Origin: an uncultured Faecalibacterium sp.
Lineage (GTDB): Bacteria; Bacillota; Clostridia; Oscillospirales; Ruminococcaceae
Assembly (NCBI GenBank): GCA_934524985.1
Contig: CAKSYT010000007.1
Coordinates: forward strand, 1 to 64,000
Reading direction: 5' to 3'
DNA length: 64,000 nucleotides
Below the pieces are notes generated by a model. That model was not told the origin of the DNA and made no database searches. It saw nothing but the letters and a program-made list of their open reading frames with translations. The translations under genes were made by a program, and so were the position numbers. This document shows, piece by piece, positions 7,626-16,341 of this stretch; positions within the stretch are counted from its first letter, which is position 1, and every line of letters begins with the position of its first letter.

Positions 7626-8962
7626 CCTTTGTGTTTCAAAAAGTGCTGCGCCGCCTGTACAAAGCGGCGGGGCAGGGCAGTGCCCGCCCAGTAAAGATGT
7701 GGGAAACCTGCGTATAAATGCGCGTTTGCAAAGCCGCATTCCCACTGCCTTTTTTCGGTTTTGCGCACAGAAAAGTCTGTGCCATTTTCGGAGGAATCCC
7801 AGTGGTGGAATTCGTGGATGGGCAGCGCTTCTCCGGTGCGGAAAAGCATACTGTCGGCCTTTGCCGTCATGGCGGCATAGCCAAAGCGCACCAGCCGCCC
7901 GGCGTTGTGCCCGATGCCCGGCAGCACACCCGCCGTGGGGTAAACCTTGCCGTCCGTGCCCTCCAGCGCCTGCCCTAGGTACAGAAAGCCGCCGCACTCG
8001 GCGGCAGTGGGCAGACCCTCTTGCACAGCGTCCCGGATGGCAGCACGCAGGGCGCAGTTCTCGCTCAGCTGCCGGGCGTACAGTTCCGGGTAGCCCCCGG
8101 GCAGGTACAGCCCGCCGATATTTTCCGGTAAAGCCGCGTCCCGCAGCGGGCTGAAAAACGCAAGTTCCGCACCCGCGTCCCGCAAAGCGTCCAGCGTTTC
8201 GGCGTAGGCAAAGCAGAAGGCTTCGTCCCGCGCCACGGCAATGCGGACGGCGGGCGTGCACGGTGCGTCAAGCTGCGGCGCAGCCGGAGCAGGGCGGTCA
8301 GTCAACGCTGCCAGCTGTGCCCAGTCCAGTACAAGGGCATCGGCTAATTGCCCCAGCTTCTGCTGCAAGTCAACGATCTCCCCGGCGGTTTTCAGCCCGA
8401 GGTGACGGCTCTCGATGGCACACCCCGGCAGGTGGGGCAGATACCCCACCACCGGCAGCCCGGTCTCAGCTTCCAGCATCGGGCGCAGCGTTTTGTACAA
8501 AGCTTCGGAGCAATCGTTGAGCAGAATACCCACGATGTGGCTGGGCGTGCGGAACTGCAAAAGCCCCCGCAGCTCGGCGGCAAGGGTGATGCTTGCCCCT
8601 TTGGGCTGCACCACCAGCAGCACCGGCAGGGACAGTGTATCGGCCAATTCCCAAGCACTCGCACGGGTGGTCAGCCCCTGCCCGTCATAAAAGCCCATGG
8701 CACCCTCGCATACGGCGGCACCGTGCCCGGCGGCATAGCGGGCGTAAAGCGTGCGCACCGTATCCGGGGAGGAAAGGTAGAGGTCTAAGTTGTGGCTTTC
8801 CACCCCCAGCGCGCTGCGGTGGAACATGGGGTCAATGTAGTCCGGCCCGCATTTGAAGGCGCAGGGGTTAGCCCCGCGCCGCTGCAACGCGGTAAGCACA
8901 GCACAGGTAACGGTGGTCTTGCCGCTGCCGGAGCGCGGCGCGGCGATGAGAAACTGCATCAT
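7622..8962 (-). CDS. cbiA: Cobyrinate a,c-diamide synthase (CbiA)
   Basis: CbiA amidates the a and c carboxylates of cobyrinate using glutamine and ATP. The 446-residue protein starts with the P-loop APRSGSGKTT (8-17), continues with CGPDYIDPMFH, and ends in a class I glutaminase-like domain with nucleophile cysteine in AAECGGFLYLG and a late histidine in NAHLYAGFPH. Length is normal. It overlaps cbiET and cobT by four bases on each side. The related HgbA/CobB enzymes share the fold, but this is the anaerobic pathway form by context. Confidence 0.95.
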   Translation of the reverse strand: MMQFLIAAPRSGSGKTTVTCAVLTALQRRGANPCAFKCGPDYIDPMFHRSALGVESHNLDLYLSSPDTVRTLYARYAAGHGAAVCEGAMGFYDGQGLTTRASAWELADTLSLPVLLVVQPKGASITLAAELRGLLQFRTPSHIVGILLNDCSEALYKTLRPMLEAETGLPVVGYLPHLPGCAIESRHLGLKTAGEIVDLQQKLGQLADALVLDWAQLAALTDRPAPAAPQLDAPCTPAVRIAVARDEAFCFAYAETLDALRDAGAELAFFSPLRDAALPENIGGLYLPGGYPELYARQLSENCALRAAIRDAVQEGLPTAAECGGFLYLGQALEGTDGKVYPTAGVLPGIGHNAGRLVRFGYAAMTAKADSMLFRTGEALPIHEFHHWDSSENGTDFSVRKTEKRQWECGFANAHLYAGFPHLYWAGTALPRRFVQAAQHFLKHKG

Positions 8963-10155
8963 GTCCGTGCCCCCGTAATGAGGAATACCGGGTTATTGGC
9001 CATCAGCAGGTGCAGACTGCCCGCCGTTTTTGTGCGGCTGACCGCAATTTGTGTCACCTCGGCAGCAAGACCGTGTGCAGTCAAAGCAGCCACGGCGGCG
9101 CTGAGCGTTTCCAGCGCAATGGCGGCAATGCACAGCCGCGCGGCTGGATTTTTGTGCAGCACGGCGTCTATAACAGCGTCCATGCTGCCCTTTGTGCCGC
9201 CGATGAATACGGCATCCGGGGCGGGCAGCGTGTCCAAAACTTCAGGCGCTTTGCCCTCGAGCAGGGCCAGATTATAAGCGGAAAATTTCTCCCGGTTTTT
9301 CTGGATGAGCGCACAGGCTTCCGGGTCACACTCTACGGCATACACCTGCCCGGCAGATGCGGCGAGCGCCAGCTCCACGCTCACGCTGCCGGTGCCTGCG
9401 CCCACGTCCCATAGGGTATCCGTGGGGGTGACCGCCAGCTTTGCCAGCGCGGCGGCGCGCACCTCTTGTTTCGTCATAGGCACAGCGCCCCGGATAAAAG
9501 CATCGTCCGGCAGGCCGGGGGTACGGCGGGGCGGCAAGGCTTCCCGCTCAATGAGCAGCACGCTCAGCGGTGCAAAGCTCTGCGCTGCCAGCTCCCGGGC
9601 AAGGCCAAAGCGGATGGTTTCTGCCGGGGTGCCAAGGTTTTCACCTACAAGGGCGTGGGCAGCGCCCAGCCCGGCAGTGGTCAGCTTCGCGCAAAGGGTG
9701 GCAGGGGTATCCTCGCCGCCGGTGAGGAAAAACACCTGTGGATGCGCTAAAACCTCGGCTACCGAGTCGCAGGTGCGGCCATGGGCAGACACCAGTTTCC
9801 AGTCCTGCCAAGGGCGTCCCACAGCGGCGGCTAAAAGCTGCACGCTGGAAAGCCCGGGCAGTACCCGGACAGAGTATCCCATAACCCGCAGCAGGGGCAG
9901 CAGCTTTGCCGCACCGGAGTAAAACCCGGTGTCGCCGCTGTACAAAACAGCGGTGTCCGTATCCGGCTGTGCGGCAAGACAGGCAAGGATATCCTCCGGC
10001 TTATACACGGCCTTGCGGTCAGCAGTGCACCCCGCCGGTAAATGCTCCAACAGGCGCTTTGCTCCAAGGATAAGCCCTGCGCCTTGCAGCGCAGCCAGCC
10101 CTTGCGCGGTCAGGCTTTCCGGGCTGCCGGAGCCCATTCCGATCAGAGAGATCAT
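8959..10155 (-). CDS. cbiET: Cobalt-precorrin-7 C5/C15-methyltransferase fusion (CbiET)
   Basis: The 398-residue protein fuses two SAM-dependent activities. Residues 1 to about 200 are the CbiE (C5-methyltransferase) domain, beginning ISLIGMGSGSPE. From about 205 the CbiT domain (C15 methylation and decarboxylation of the acetate side chain) follows, with the class I SAM motif WDVGAGTGSVSVE. The same order occurs in CobL of the aerobic pathway, but the neighbours cbiD, cbiG and cbiK mark this as the anaerobic route. It overlaps cbiJ and cbiA by four bases. Confidence 0.95.
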   Translation of the reverse strand: MISLIGMGSGSPESLTAQGLAALQGAGLILGAKRLLEHLPAGCTADRKAVYKPEDILACLAAQPDTDTAVLYSGDTGFYSGAAKLLPLLRVMGYSVRVLPGLSSVQLLAAAVGRPWQDWKLVSAHGRTCDSVAEVLAHPQVFFLTGGEDTPATLCAKLTTAGLGAAHALVGENLGTPAETIRFGLARELAAQSFAPLSVLLIEREALPPRRTPGLPDDAFIRGAVPMTKQEVRAAALAKLAVTPTDTLWDVGAGTGSVSVELALAASAGQVYAVECDPEACALIQKNREKFSAYNLALLEGKAPEVLDTLPAPDAVFIGGTKGSMDAVIDAVLHKNPAARLCIAAIALETLSAAVAALTAHGLAAEVTQIAVSRTKTAGSLHLLMANNPVFLITGART

Positions 10156-10889
10156 ACCAGAACCTCCTTGCAGCGTGCCAGAATTTGTGCGGCAGTTTGT
10201 CCGTTTTCAGTCGGGCGGCGCACCACGATCAGCTGTGCACCGGTGTCCTGCGCGGCCTGTGCCTTTTCGGCAAAACCGCCCACAGCGCCGCCGTCCTTCG
10301 TGACCAGATACCGGATGGAGAATTGCTTCATCAGGGCGCAGTTCAGCGCATAGCTGAAAGGCCCCTGCATGGCAATGATGTTTCTGTGTGGGATACCGGC
10401 AGCCTCGCAGGCGGCAATGCCATCCCGCGTGGGCAGCACCCGGGGGAACAGCCGCTCCGGGCTGAGCGCCGCAAAGGCGGCAAGCTCTTTTGCACCCGTG
10501 GCCAGCAGCACATTGCCGCTGCACCCGGCCAGAAACGCAGCGGCGTGGGCGGCGCTGGCAAACACCATGCTCCCGGCAGGCAGCGGGCTTTCTTCCCGCA
10601 GCAGACGGTGATATTCCACCCCGGCTGCGGCGCACGCTGCCCGGATGTTTTTGGTGGCGTCCACCGCATAGGGGTGGGTGGCGTCCACGCACAGGGCAGT
10701 GCCCTGCAAAAGAGCGGTCATTTCTTCGGGGGTCAGCCGCCCACAGTGCACGGTGATGCCGTCCGCTTCGCCCTGCTCCTCCGCGCCCAGCGGGGTGGCT
10801 ACGCTGACCAGTACCTGTGCGCCCAGTGCCGCCAGCTGCCGGGAAAATACCCGCCCTTCGGTAGTGCCGCTGAAAACCACTGCCTTCAT
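10152..10889 (-). CDS. cbiJ: Cobalt-precorrin-6A reductase (CbiJ)
   Basis: CbiJ reduces the macrocycle of cobalt-precorrin-6A with NAD(P)H. The 245-residue protein opens with FSGTTEGR, the nucleotide-binding start typical of CbiJ/CobK, and has DATHPYAVDATKNIR (near residue 69) and a late YLVTKDGG segment, both family landmarks. The ATG at 10889 overlaps the cbiH stop by four bases; an upstream extension of the frame is rejected. It sits between cbiH and cbiET. Confidence 0.9.
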   Translation of the reverse strand: MKAVVFSGTTEGRVFSRQLAALGAQVLVSVATPLGAEEQGEADGITVHCGRLTPEEMTALLQGTALCVDATHPYAVDATKNIRAACAAAGVEYHRLLREESPLPAGSMVFASAAHAAAFLAGCSGNVLLATGAKELAAFAALSPERLFPRVLPTRDGIAACEAAGIPHRNIIAMQGPFSYALNCALMKQFSIRYLVTKDGGAVGGFAEKAQAAQDTGAQLIVVRRPTENGQTAAQILARCKEVLV

Positions 10890-11653
10890 CTGCGGTACCC
10901 CCGTGGGGTGACCATTCTGCCGCCCAGCTGCTTTGTGGCGGCATTGCCGATGTACACGGTGGTGAACATATCTACCGCAGTGCTTTCCAGCTGCGCAAGG
11001 GTCAGGACGCGGGCGGTCTGACCCTCCCGACCGATGTTGCGCACAAGACCGCAGACGGTATCGGCGCTTTTGCCGTTTGCCAGCAGAATGCGCACCGCCT
11101 TTGCCAGATAGTCCGGCCTGCCCTTGGAGGAGGGATTGTACAGCGCAACGCAGAAATCCCCCATGGCGGCACAAGCCAGCCGCTTCTCAATGACCTCCCA
11201 CGGGGTCAGCCGGTCGGAAAGGGAAATGACGCAGAAATCGTGCGCCAGCGGCGCGCCCAGCACCGCCCCGCCGCTGAGGGCAGCGGTCAGCCCGGGCACG
11301 ACTTCCACGGCAACGTCCGGGTAGTCCGGGGCCAGTTCCAGCAGGGGACTTGCCATGCCGTACACCCCGGCATCGCCAGAGCAGACCAGCGCCACCCGCT
11401 TGCCGGTGTGTGCTTTTTCCAGCGCCCAGCGGCAGCGGTCGATCTCCTGCGTCATGCCGGTAGAATAGTATTCCTCGCAGGGGAATTCATCGCGGATGAG
11501 GTCAAGGTAGACCTTATACCCGCAGATAGCGTCAACGCTTTCCAGCGTGTTTGCAGCCTGCTGGGTCATATAAAAAGGCTCGCCGGGGCCAAGCCCCACG
11601 ACATAAACTACCTTCTCAGGACGGTCAATGTCAATTTCCATCACGTCAATCAT
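10886..11653 (-). CDS. cbiH: Cobalt-precorrin-3 C17-methyltransferase (CbiH)
   Basis: CbiH methylates C-17 and drives ring contraction in the anaerobic pathway. The 255-residue protein has the tetrapyrrole methylase N-terminus VVYVVGLGPGE, then YSTGMTQEIDRC, and VCSGDAGVYGMASPLLE, the typical SGDxGVYGMA block. No iron-sulfur extension is seen. The ATG at 11653 is chosen because GGAGGT lies six bases upstream; a later ATG at 11641 is less likely. It overlaps the cbiG stop by eight bases. Confidence 0.93.
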   Translation of the reverse strand: MIDVMEIDIDRPEKVVYVVGLGPGEPFYMTQQAANTLESVDAICGYKVYLDLIRDEFPCEEYYSTGMTQEIDRCRWALEKAHTGKRVALVCSGDAGVYGMASPLLELAPDYPDVAVEVVPGLTAALSGGAVLGAPLAHDFCVISLSDRLTPWEVIEKRLACAAMGDFCVALYNPSSKGRPDYLAKAVRILLANGKSADTVCGLVRNIGREGQTARVLTLAQLESTAVDMFTTVYIGNAATKQLGGRMVTPRGYRR

Positions 11654-12644
11654 TTTGCCACCTCCAGTCCGGGGCAAAGGGCCTGCACGCCAGCGCAAAG
11701 GTCACGCCGTTGCAGGCAAATTTCGGGTGAAATAAGCTGCCGCCTGCGTCCAGGACTGCCGCCCGTTCGCAGACATTGTCCACCCCGGTCACGCTTTGTA
11801 CAAAGGGGGAGGGGGTGAACTGTCCGGGCGCGCTGCGCAGCTGCACGGCAGAGTAAAAACGCACCGGCCAGCCGTGCGCCTGACAAAAGGCCAGTAAGCC
11901 CGGTTCGTTCTGCTTCAGGTCGATGCTTGCGGCGGCGGTAACTGCCTGCACAGAAAGGCCATGCCGGGCGCCGAAAGCGGCAAAAGTAGCTTCCAGCGTG
12001 TCGGCGCTTGTGCCCCGCTTGCAGCCGATGCCCAGCACCCCGATGTGCGGCACAAGATGCAGCGCCTGTCCGGTGGGGCAGAGGGTGAGTGCAAGGTCGG
12101 CTTTTTCCGGGGCATCGGCGGGGAATAACCCGGCGGGCGCAGTGCCCGTTACCGGGAAATCAGTCCAGTAATAGACCGGCTGTCCGGCCAGTAATTTGCT
12201 GCTGACCAGCTTGATGCGCTCCGGCTCCAGCACCATGCAGTTTTGGTGCTTTGCCCACTCGTCCACTGCAAAAATGCCGTGGGCATCGGTGGCGGTGGTG
12301 ATCACCGGCACAGCACCGCATACAGCAGCAATGGCCCGCGCCAGATCGTTCGCGCCGCCCAGATGCCCGGACAAAATGGGCACGGCAAACCGCCCGCATT
12401 CATCCACCACCACCACAGCCGGGTCGGTGGTCTTGCTCTTGCAGTGGGGCGCGATAGCCCGCACTGCAATGCCTGCTGCGCCTACAAATATCAGCGCATC
12501 CGACTGCACAAACTGCGTGCTTGTCCATGCTGCAAGAGAAGCGCCGTTCTGCCCGCACCGGGCAACGCTGCCGGGCAGGGCAGCGGCAAGGCGTTTTGCC
12601 AGCGCAAGACCGGTATCCGTAAAGGCAAGGTAGGCGCGGGTCAT
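11646..12644 (-). CDS. cbiG: Cobalt-precorrin-5A hydrolase (CbiG)
   Basis: CbiG opens the lactone ring of cobalt-precorrin-5A and releases the C2 unit as acetaldehyde. The 332-residue protein has the N-terminal block ALIFVGAAGIAVRAIAPH, PILSGHLGGANDLA and the C-terminal GIGCKRGTSAD, all conserved in CbiG. It is an independent protein here, whereas some Clostridia fuse it to other cbi domains. It overlaps cbiF by four bases and cbiH by eight. Confidence 0.93.
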   Translation of the reverse strand: MTRAYLAFTDTGLALAKRLAAALPGSVARCGQNGASLAAWTSTQFVQSDALIFVGAAGIAVRAIAPHCKSKTTDPAVVVVDECGRFAVPILSGHLGGANDLARAIAAVCGAVPVITTATDAHGIFAVDEWAKHQNCMVLEPERIKLVSSKLLAGQPVYYWTDFPVTGTAPAGLFPADAPEKADLALTLCPTGQALHLVPHIGVLGIGCKRGTSADTLEATFAAFGARHGLSVQAVTAAASIDLKQNEPGLLAFCQAHGWPVRFYSAVQLRSAPGQFTPSPFVQSVTGVDNVCERAAVLDAGGSLFHPKFACNGVTFALACRPFAPDWRWQND

Positions 12645-13399
12645 ACCGGCTCTCCTTTGCGGAACTCGGTGGTAAAGGCGGGATCGTACAGCTTACTGCG
12701 CTCGTACTGCGTGCCAAGAAAATCTCCCACCACGATAAGTGCTGTCTTGGTAATGCTCGCTGCACGGGTGCTCTCGGCCAGAGAACCAACCGTGCACCGC
12801 ACGATTTTTTCTTCCGGCCAGCTGGCCTTGTACACCACGGCGGCGGGGGTGTCCGATGTGTACGCGCCCTGCAAAAGCGCCGCCTGTACCTTATCGATCA
12901 GTCCGATGGACAGAAAGATCACCATGGTCGCGCCGTGTGCGGCAAGGCTTGCCAGCCTTTCCCGCTCCGGCATAGGGGTGCGCCCTTCCATGCGGGTGAT
13001 GATGACCGTCTGACTGACTGTGGGCAGGGTATACTCGGCGTTCAGCGCAGCAGCAGCGCCGCAAAAGCTGGAAACACCGGGGGTATCATCGTAACAAATG
13101 CCGTCTGCGTCCAGTGCATCCATCTGCTCCCGGATGGCACCGTACAGGCAGGGGTCGCCGGTGTGCAGACGCACGGTGGTCTTGCCGGCAGCTTCCATTT
13201 GGCGCATCACGTCCAGCACCTGTTCCAGCGTCATCTCGGCGCTGTTATAGATAGCACAGCCCGGCTTTGCCAGCCCCAGCAGCGCCGGGTTGACCAGACT
13301 GCCCGCGTAAATAATGCAGTCCGCAGTCTGTAAAAATGCTGCGCCGCGCCGGGTGATCAGATCCGGTGCGCCGGGCCCGGCGCCCACAAAATGTACCAT
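12641..13399 (-). CDS. cbiF: Cobalt-precorrin-4 C11-methyltransferase (CbiF)
   Basis: CbiF methylates C-11 of cobalt-precorrin-4. The 252-residue protein starts MVHFVGAGPGAPDLIT and has LHTGDPCLYGAIREQMD and the DDTPGVSSF segment, typical of CbiF/CobM. The ATG at 13399 has AAGGAG eight bases upstream. An in-frame ATG at 13405 forms a TAATG overlap with the preceding stop but leaves only two bases after the ribosome binding site, so it is less likely. It is the first stand-alone methyltransferase of the operon. Confidence 0.93.
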   Translation of the reverse strand: MVHFVGAGPGAPDLITRRGAAFLQTADCIIYAGSLVNPALLGLAKPGCAIYNSAEMTLEQVLDVMRQMEAAGKTTVRLHTGDPCLYGAIREQMDALDADGICYDDTPGVSSFCGAAAALNAEYTLPTVSQTVIITRMEGRTPMPERERLASLAAHGATMVIFLSIGLIDKVQAALLQGAYTSDTPAAVVYKASWPEEKIVRCTVGSLAESTRAASITKTALIVVGDFLGTQYERSKLYDPAFTTEFRKGEPV

Positions 13400-13404
13400 T
13401 TGCA

Positions 13405-15318
13405 TTACTCCTTCCATTCGTTCAGCAGGCGGGCGGCAGTCTCGGTCTGTCCCAGCGGGCCGTGCTGGTTTGAAAACAGCACCGCGCCCACCCGGAACGC
13501 CCCGCCCGCACGGCGATCAAGATGCAGCTGGATGGCGGCAAGCAGGCTTTGCAGCACCGGCTCCCGCAGACCGGCAGCATCCAGAATTTCCAGACAGGCA
13601 TCCGTGGTGGCGGCTTTGTACAGCGCAGTGCATACCTCCCGGTCGGCACCGCACAGGGCGGCGTGGGTGCAGAACAGCTCCGTGCGGCAGTCTGCCGTGT
13701 GGGAGTGGGTGTTCATAATGCCGCCCGCCAGCTTGCACAGCTTGCCGACATGCCCCACCAGCAGCACCTGTTCAAAGTGTGCCGCCGCTGCCATATCTAT
13801 CGTGTCTCCGATAAAGTTGGACGTCTTGACCACCGGAATGGCGGCAAACTGCGGATACGTTTCGTGCAGATAGTCCAGCCCGTAGTTGCCCGGGGCAAGA
13901 ATGAGCCGCCGGTGGTCTTTTGCCCGCAGCGCCGCCTGATTCATCTCCAGTTGGATGGTGTCCAGAATGGCCTGCTGGCTCATGGGCTCTACGATGCCGC
14001 TGGTGCCCAGCACCGACAGCCCGCCCTCCACCCCGATATGGGGGTTGAAGGTGCGCCGGGCTACCTCCTCGCCGCCGAGGATAGAGATGGTCACGGCAAA
14101 GCCACCGGGGTAACAGGCGGCTTCCGCCTCCCGGTGCAGCGCCTCGGTGATCATCTGCCGGGGCACATGGTTGATGGCGGCTTGCCCGACCGGCTGGTCC
14201 AGCCCGGGCTTTGTCACCCGGCCAACCCCCGCACCGCCGGTAATGCGTACCTCCGGCGTGCCGGGCAGCAGCGTCACCGTGGCAGTCACCGGCAGACCGG
14301 TGGTCACGTCCACGTCATCACCGCCGTCCTTTTCAATGGCGCATTCCGCGCCATCGGCAGCAGCGCGGCAGAACAGGGGAGCCACCTCCACCACGATTCC
14401 CTTCGGCGTGCGCAGGGCGACCGTTTCCGGCGCTGTGCCGGTCAACAGCAGCCGGGCAGCCCCGGCAGCGGCCAGCGCCGCACAGGTGCCGGTGGTGTAC
14501 CCGCAGCGCAGCAGCTTTTGCCCGCTGCGTACATAGTGTTCGAATTGAGGTTTTTGAGGCTTCGGCGGGTCAAAAACAGCACTGTACTGTTCTTCCGTCA
14601 GGCCGTAGAGCGCTTTAATGTTATCCCGGGCAAAGGCCTGCGCCGGGGGCATGGGCGCAGAGACGCCGTGCGGTGAAACACAGACCACCGCATCCGCGAT
14701 CTTCTGCGCCATGTCCAGCTCATGCAGGGTGACAATGACCGCAAGCTGCTGCTCATGCGCCAATTTTTGCAAAATGGTCAGCAGCTCGATCTTACCCTTT
14801 ACATCTAAAAATGACGTGGGCTCGTCCAGCAAAAGCACCTGCGGCTGCTGACAGACTGCCCGCGCCAGCAGAATGCGCTGCCGCTGCCCATCGCTAACAC
14901 AGTTGAAGTCCCGGTCAGCCAGATGCGCCGCGCCCACCAGTTCCAGCGCATTCTGTACTTGTTTTTTGTCCTCGGCAGAAAGGATGCCCAGCCGCCCGGT
15001 GTAGGGGATACGTCCCGCCGCCGCAAACTCAAAACAGGTGGTCAGCTCTGTACGGCGGGTGTGGGGCAGCATCAGTGCCAGCTTTTGTGCCCGGGCACTG
15101 CCGGAGATGCGGGCAAGCTCCTGCCCGTCCAGCAGCACCGCGCCGCCCAAAGGGGCAAGCTGCCCGGCCAAGGTTTTGAGCAGAGTGGATTTGCCTGCGC
15201 CGTTCGGGCCGATGAGCGCCAGTACCTGCCCCTTGGCAGCGCCCAGCGCGATATCCCGGGCAAGGGCAGCTTTGCCGTAGCCGATGGCGAGCGCTTTTGT
15301 TTCAACGAGGTTTTTCAT
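13405..15318 (-). CDS. cbiD: Fusion: FecE-type ABC ATPase + cobalt-precorrin-5B C1-methyltransferase (CbiD)
   Basis: The 637-residue reading frame joins two complete proteins. Residues 1 to about 255 are an ABC ATPase of the iron/cobalamin uptake type, with Walker A GPNGAGKST (38-46), a signature region VSDGQRQR (SDGQ in place of SGGQ), Walker B VLLLDEPTS and the H-loop VTLHELD. From about 266, LRCGYTTGTCAALAAAG opens a full-length CbiD (about 370 residues), with GGAGVGRVTKPGL, FNPHIGVEGGLSVLGTSGIVEP and LLVGHVGKLCKLAGGIMNTHS. No stop, restart or ribosome binding site separates them. The ATPase would partner the permease encoded just upstream (15315-16331), so a transporter subunit and a biosynthetic enzyme are made in a fixed ratio. 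Confidence 0.92.
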   Translation of the reverse strand: MKNLVETKALAIGYGKAALARDIALGAAKGQVLALIGPNGAGKSTLLKTLAGQLAPLGGAVLLDGQELARISGSARAQKLALMLPHTRRTELTTCFEFAAAGRIPYTGRLGILSAEDKKQVQNALELVGAAHLADRDFNCVSDGQRQRILLARAVCQQPQVLLLDEPTSFLDVKGKIELLTILQKLAHEQQLAVIVTLHELDMAQKIADAVVCVSPHGVSAPMPPAQAFARDNIKALYGLTEEQYSAVFDPPKPQKPQFEHYVRSGQKLLRCGYTTGTCAALAAAGAARLLLTGTAPETVALRTPKGIVVEVAPLFCRAAADGAECAIEKDGGDDVDVTTGLPVTATVTLLPGTPEVRITGGAGVGRVTKPGLDQPVGQAAINHVPRQMITEALHREAEAACYPGGFAVTISILGGEEVARRTFNPHIGVEGGLSVLGTSGIVEPMSQQAILDTIQLEMNQAALRAKDHRRLILAPGNYGLDYLHETYPQFAAIPVVKTSNFIGDTIDMAAAAHFEQVLLVGHVGKLCKLAGGIMNTHSHTADCRTELFCTHAALCGADREVCTALYKAATTDACLEILDAAGLREPVLQSLLAAIQLHLDRRAGGAFRVGAVLFSNQHGPLGQTETAARLLNEWKE

Positions 15319-16331
15319 CGCACATCCTCCCGGTTGCGGCGCAGCAGCAGCCCGATGACCACCGGTGCGCCGAATACAGCGGTGACTGCGCTGATGGAAA
15401 GCTCCATGGGCGCAAACAGGCTGTGGGCAATTAAATCACACAGCAGGCAGAACGCTGCCCCGCCCAGGCAGCACCCCGGCAGCACATACAGCGGGCGGGC
15501 GCTGCCCAGCAGCTGTTTGACAAGGTGCGGCACGGCGATGCCTACAAAGGAGATCGGCCCCGCAAAGGCGGTAACACAGGCGGCAAGCAGGCTGGAAAGC
15601 AGCACCAAAAGCCGGGAGAAGTGCCGCACATCTATGCCCACGCTGCGGGCGTAGGCTTCGCCCATCTGGTAAGCAGCCATGGGCTTTGCAAGGCAGAAAG
15701 CCGCCGCCAGCGCGGGCAGCACCACCAGCGCCGCCGTGCGCACGTTGCCCCACGTCATGCCGGAAAAGCTGCCCTGCGACCAGTTGTGCAGGTTGACGAT
15801 GCTGCTGTCCTGCGCAAAGGCCACCACAAACTCGGTGACGGCAGAGCAGATGTAACCGATCATTACGCCGCAGATTACAAGAATGCTCATGCGCTGCACC
15901 CGGCGGGCAGCGGCCAGCACAAATGCCATAGCCGCCATAGCGCCCGCAAAGGCCGCAAGAATGAGCACGGCAGAACTGGTCAGCAGGCCGTAGTTCAAAA
16001 ACAGCACCATTACCAGCGCCACCGCCAGCTTTGCTCCGCTGGAAATGCCCATCACGAAAGGGCCGGCAATGGGGTTAGCGAAAAAGGTCTGCAGCAGATA
16101 GCCCGCCGCCGAGAGCGCAGCGCCCAGTAACGCGGCCATCACCGCGCGGGGCAGACGCAGCTGGGTAATGATGCCTACGCTCAGCGCGTCCTGTCCGCGG
16201 CCGGTCAGGGCGGCAAGCACGGACTGCGGGGTAAGCGCAACGCTGCCCCAGAACAGGCTCACGGCAAACAGCACTGCCAGCAGCAGGGCAAGGCAGCAGT
16301 AAGATAAAACAAGGCGTTTGCGGCTGGTCAT
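15315..16331 (-). CDS. FecCD/BtuC-family ABC permease
   Basis: The 338-residue protein is an integral membrane permease of the iron-chelate/cobalamin importer family, with about ten hydrophobic segments. It has the family blocks LRLPRAVMAALLGAALSAAG, NPIAGPFVMGISSGA and the cytoplasmic coupling region AGPISFVGIAVPHLVKQLLG near residue 250. It overlaps the ATPase-CbiD gene by four bases and follows the binding-protein gene after ten. Context in a B12-regulated operon suggests a corrinoid, tetrapyrrole or cobalt-chelate substrate; sequence alone does not settle this. Confidence 0.9.
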   Translation of the reverse strand: MTSRKRLVLSYCCLALLLAVLFAVSLFWGSVALTPQSVLAALTGRGQDALSVGIITQLRLPRAVMAALLGAALSAAGYLLQTFFANPIAGPFVMGISSGAKLAVALVMVLFLNYGLLTSSAVLILAAFAGAMAAMAFVLAAARRVQRMSILVICGVMIGYICSAVTEFVVAFAQDSSIVNLHNWSQGSFSGMTWGNVRTAALVVLPALAAAFCLAKPMAAYQMGEAYARSVGIDVRHFSRLLVLLSSLLAACVTAFAGPISFVGIAVPHLVKQLLGSARPLYVLPGCCLGGAAFCLLCDLIAHSLFAPMELSISAVTAVFGAPVVIGLLLRRNREDVR

Positions 16332-16341
16332 AAGCGGCTCC

